From assembly GCA_003142495.1 (NCBI GenBank), contig PLMM01000366.1, positions 497 to 5,588 of the forward strand: 5,092 bases of DNA. The letters are read 5' to 3'. Source of the DNA: Gemmatimonadota bacterium. Lineage in GTDB: Bacteria; Gemmatimonadota; Gemmatimonadetes; Gemmatimonadales; Gemmatimonadaceae. Of the stretch, positions 4,334 through 5,092 are shown piece by piece. Below the pieces are notes generated by a model. It searched no databases. It saw only the letters and a list, made by a program, of their open reading frames with translations, and was not told the origin of the DNA. The translations under genes and the position numbers were made by a program. The first letter of the stretch is position 1. Every line of letters begins with the position of its first letter.

Positions 4334-5092
4334 AGAAGCTCTCGTATTCCGCAACGATGTTCTCAAGCGCAAAGCGTGCATGCGCATCGGCCGCGGCCGC
4401 ATCGCTCATCGCGCGCCACGTATCCTGATCGCGAAGGATCGCGATCCCCGCCGCCACCATTCCCTCCACGTCGCCCACCGGGCGGAGCGCACCGGTGACG
4501 CCGTCGCGAATGACCTCCGGCAGCCCACCCACATCGGTGGCGATCACCGGCACGCCGCACGCGAGCGCCTCGAGCGCACTCAAGCCGAACGACTCGTTGA
4601 GGCTTGGCAGCAGAAAGAGCTCAGCACTCGCGAGCAGCGGCGCGACGGAGTCGATCTTGCCGAGAAAGAAGACGGAGCGCTCGACGCCGAGCAGTCGCGC
4701 TTCCTCTTCCGCCTCGGTGCGATCGGGGCCGTCACCTACCATAAAGAGCACGCTGGGCACCTCGCGCTGAATCCCGGCGAAGATGCGCACGACATCGCGC
4801 ACGCGCTTGATCGGCCGGAAATTCGAGACGTGCAGGATGATGCGCTTCCCTTCACCCGTCTGCTCTCGCAGCACCTGTTTGTAGCGCGAGCGCTGATAGA
4901 CCAGCGGATCGACGAAGTTGTGGATGACCTCGACCTTGCACTGAGTGCAACCGAAGGTGGAGATCGTCTCCCGTTGAAGATATTTCGAGACCGCAGTGAG
5001 ACCGTTCGAGCGCTCGATCGAGAACTTCGTGATCGTGCGGAACGAGGGATCCTGGCCAATGAGCGTGATGTCGGTGCCGTGCAGCGTCGTGA
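4305..5092 (-). CDS. bshA: N-acetyl-alpha-D-glucosaminyl L-malate synthase BshA (partial, N-terminus outside window)
   Basis: BshA transfers GlcNAc from UDP-GlcNAc to L-malate, the first step of bacillithiol synthesis. The visible 261 residues are the C-terminal part of a GT-B, family GT4 glycosyltransferase that is usually about 375-380 residues; roughly the first 115 lie beyond 5092. The visible part opens with TTLHGTDITLIGQDPSFR, a stretch highly typical of BshA, then VEVIHNFVD (about 53-61), HVSNFRPIKRV (87-97), VGDGP (118-122), and the nucleotide-sugar motif ESFGLSALEALACGVPVIAT (156-175). The HGTDIT segment and HVSNFR...KRV separate it from other GT4 enzymes. A CxxC pair (Cys48, Cys51 of the visible part) lies just before VEVIHNF. 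It is the first visible gene of the operon. A shorter reading from GTG 4874 would remove conserved sequence and is wrong. Bacillithiol genes bshB and bshC are not in view. Confidence 0.93.
   Translation of the reverse strand, partial: TTLHGTDITLIGQDPSFRTITKFSIERSNGLTAVSKYLQRETISTFGCTQCKVEVIHNFVDPLVYQRSRYKQVLREQTGEGKRIILHVSNFRPIKRVRDVVRIFAGIQREVPSVLFMVGDGPDRTEAEEEARLLGVERSVFFLGKIDSVAPLLASAELFLLPSLNESFGLSALEALACGVPVIATDVGGLPEVIRDGVTGALRPVGDVEGMVAAGIAILRDQDTWRAMSDAAAADAHARFALENIVAEYESFYARTLAARG

Noticed and set aside
2223..4446. Three copies of the 10-bp palindrome GATCGCGATC (2223-2232, 3821-3830, 4437-4446), suggestive of a HIP1-like or protein-binding repeat
   Set aside because: All three encode Ile-Ala-Ile in frame with the genome's preferred ATC and GCG codons after a codon ending in G, so codon bias explains them.
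3479..4498. Long plus-strand open frame (339 codons) opposite the DGGGPS-like gene
   Set aside because: It is rich in Arg, Glu, His and Gly, as expected from the complement of GC-rich coding DNA, has no recognisable domain, and lies opposite a clearly conserved membrane enzyme.

Overview
The window is GC-rich bacterial DNA. It reads as one leftward (minus-strand) operon of six tightly packed genes, followed at the left edge by the control region of another leftward transcription unit. A bacillithiol-type glycosyltransferase, class I BirA without a DNA-binding domain, CoaX-type pantothenate kinase and high-GC codon use fit Gemmatimonadota best. Acidobacteria or another bacillithiol-producing phylum cannot be excluded. 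The phylum is my inference from gene content; no marker gene is present.

In transcription order (right to left): (1) the C-terminal two thirds of bshA, the first enzyme of bacillithiol synthesis, cut by the window end; (2) a UbiA-superfamily membrane prenyltransferase whose two Asp-rich motifs resemble archaeal digeranylgeranylglyceryl-phosphate synthase; (3) uppP, undecaprenyl-diphosphate phosphatase; (4) birA, biotin-protein ligase; (5) coaX, type III pantothenate kinase; (6) a second, divergent UbiA-family prenyltransferase with a hexaproline run beside its first Asp-rich motif. Junctions are overlaps of 29, 8, 4 and 4 nt, with one gap of 22 nt (UbiA to uppP). Several starts therefore depend on, or are helped by, translational coupling. 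No promoter is visible inside the operon, so it probably starts beyond position 5092.

Bases 1-187 hold no gene. They contain a CIRCE element (HrcA operator) with a sigma-70-like promoter just upstream on the minus strand, positioned as in groESL control regions. The promoter points off the left edge, so groES-groEL very likely follows there. A short hairpin at the last stop codon and a direct repeat lie between the operon end and this promoter.

The operon joins thiol (bacillithiol), CoA and biotin cofactor steps with three membrane isoprenoid enzymes. The parts needing most attention are the two UbiA paralogues of unknown substrate, one possibly an archaeal-type ether-lipid enzyme. Nothing here amounts to a clearly new defence or mobile system: I see no CRISPR array, insertion sequence, tRNA or rRNA.
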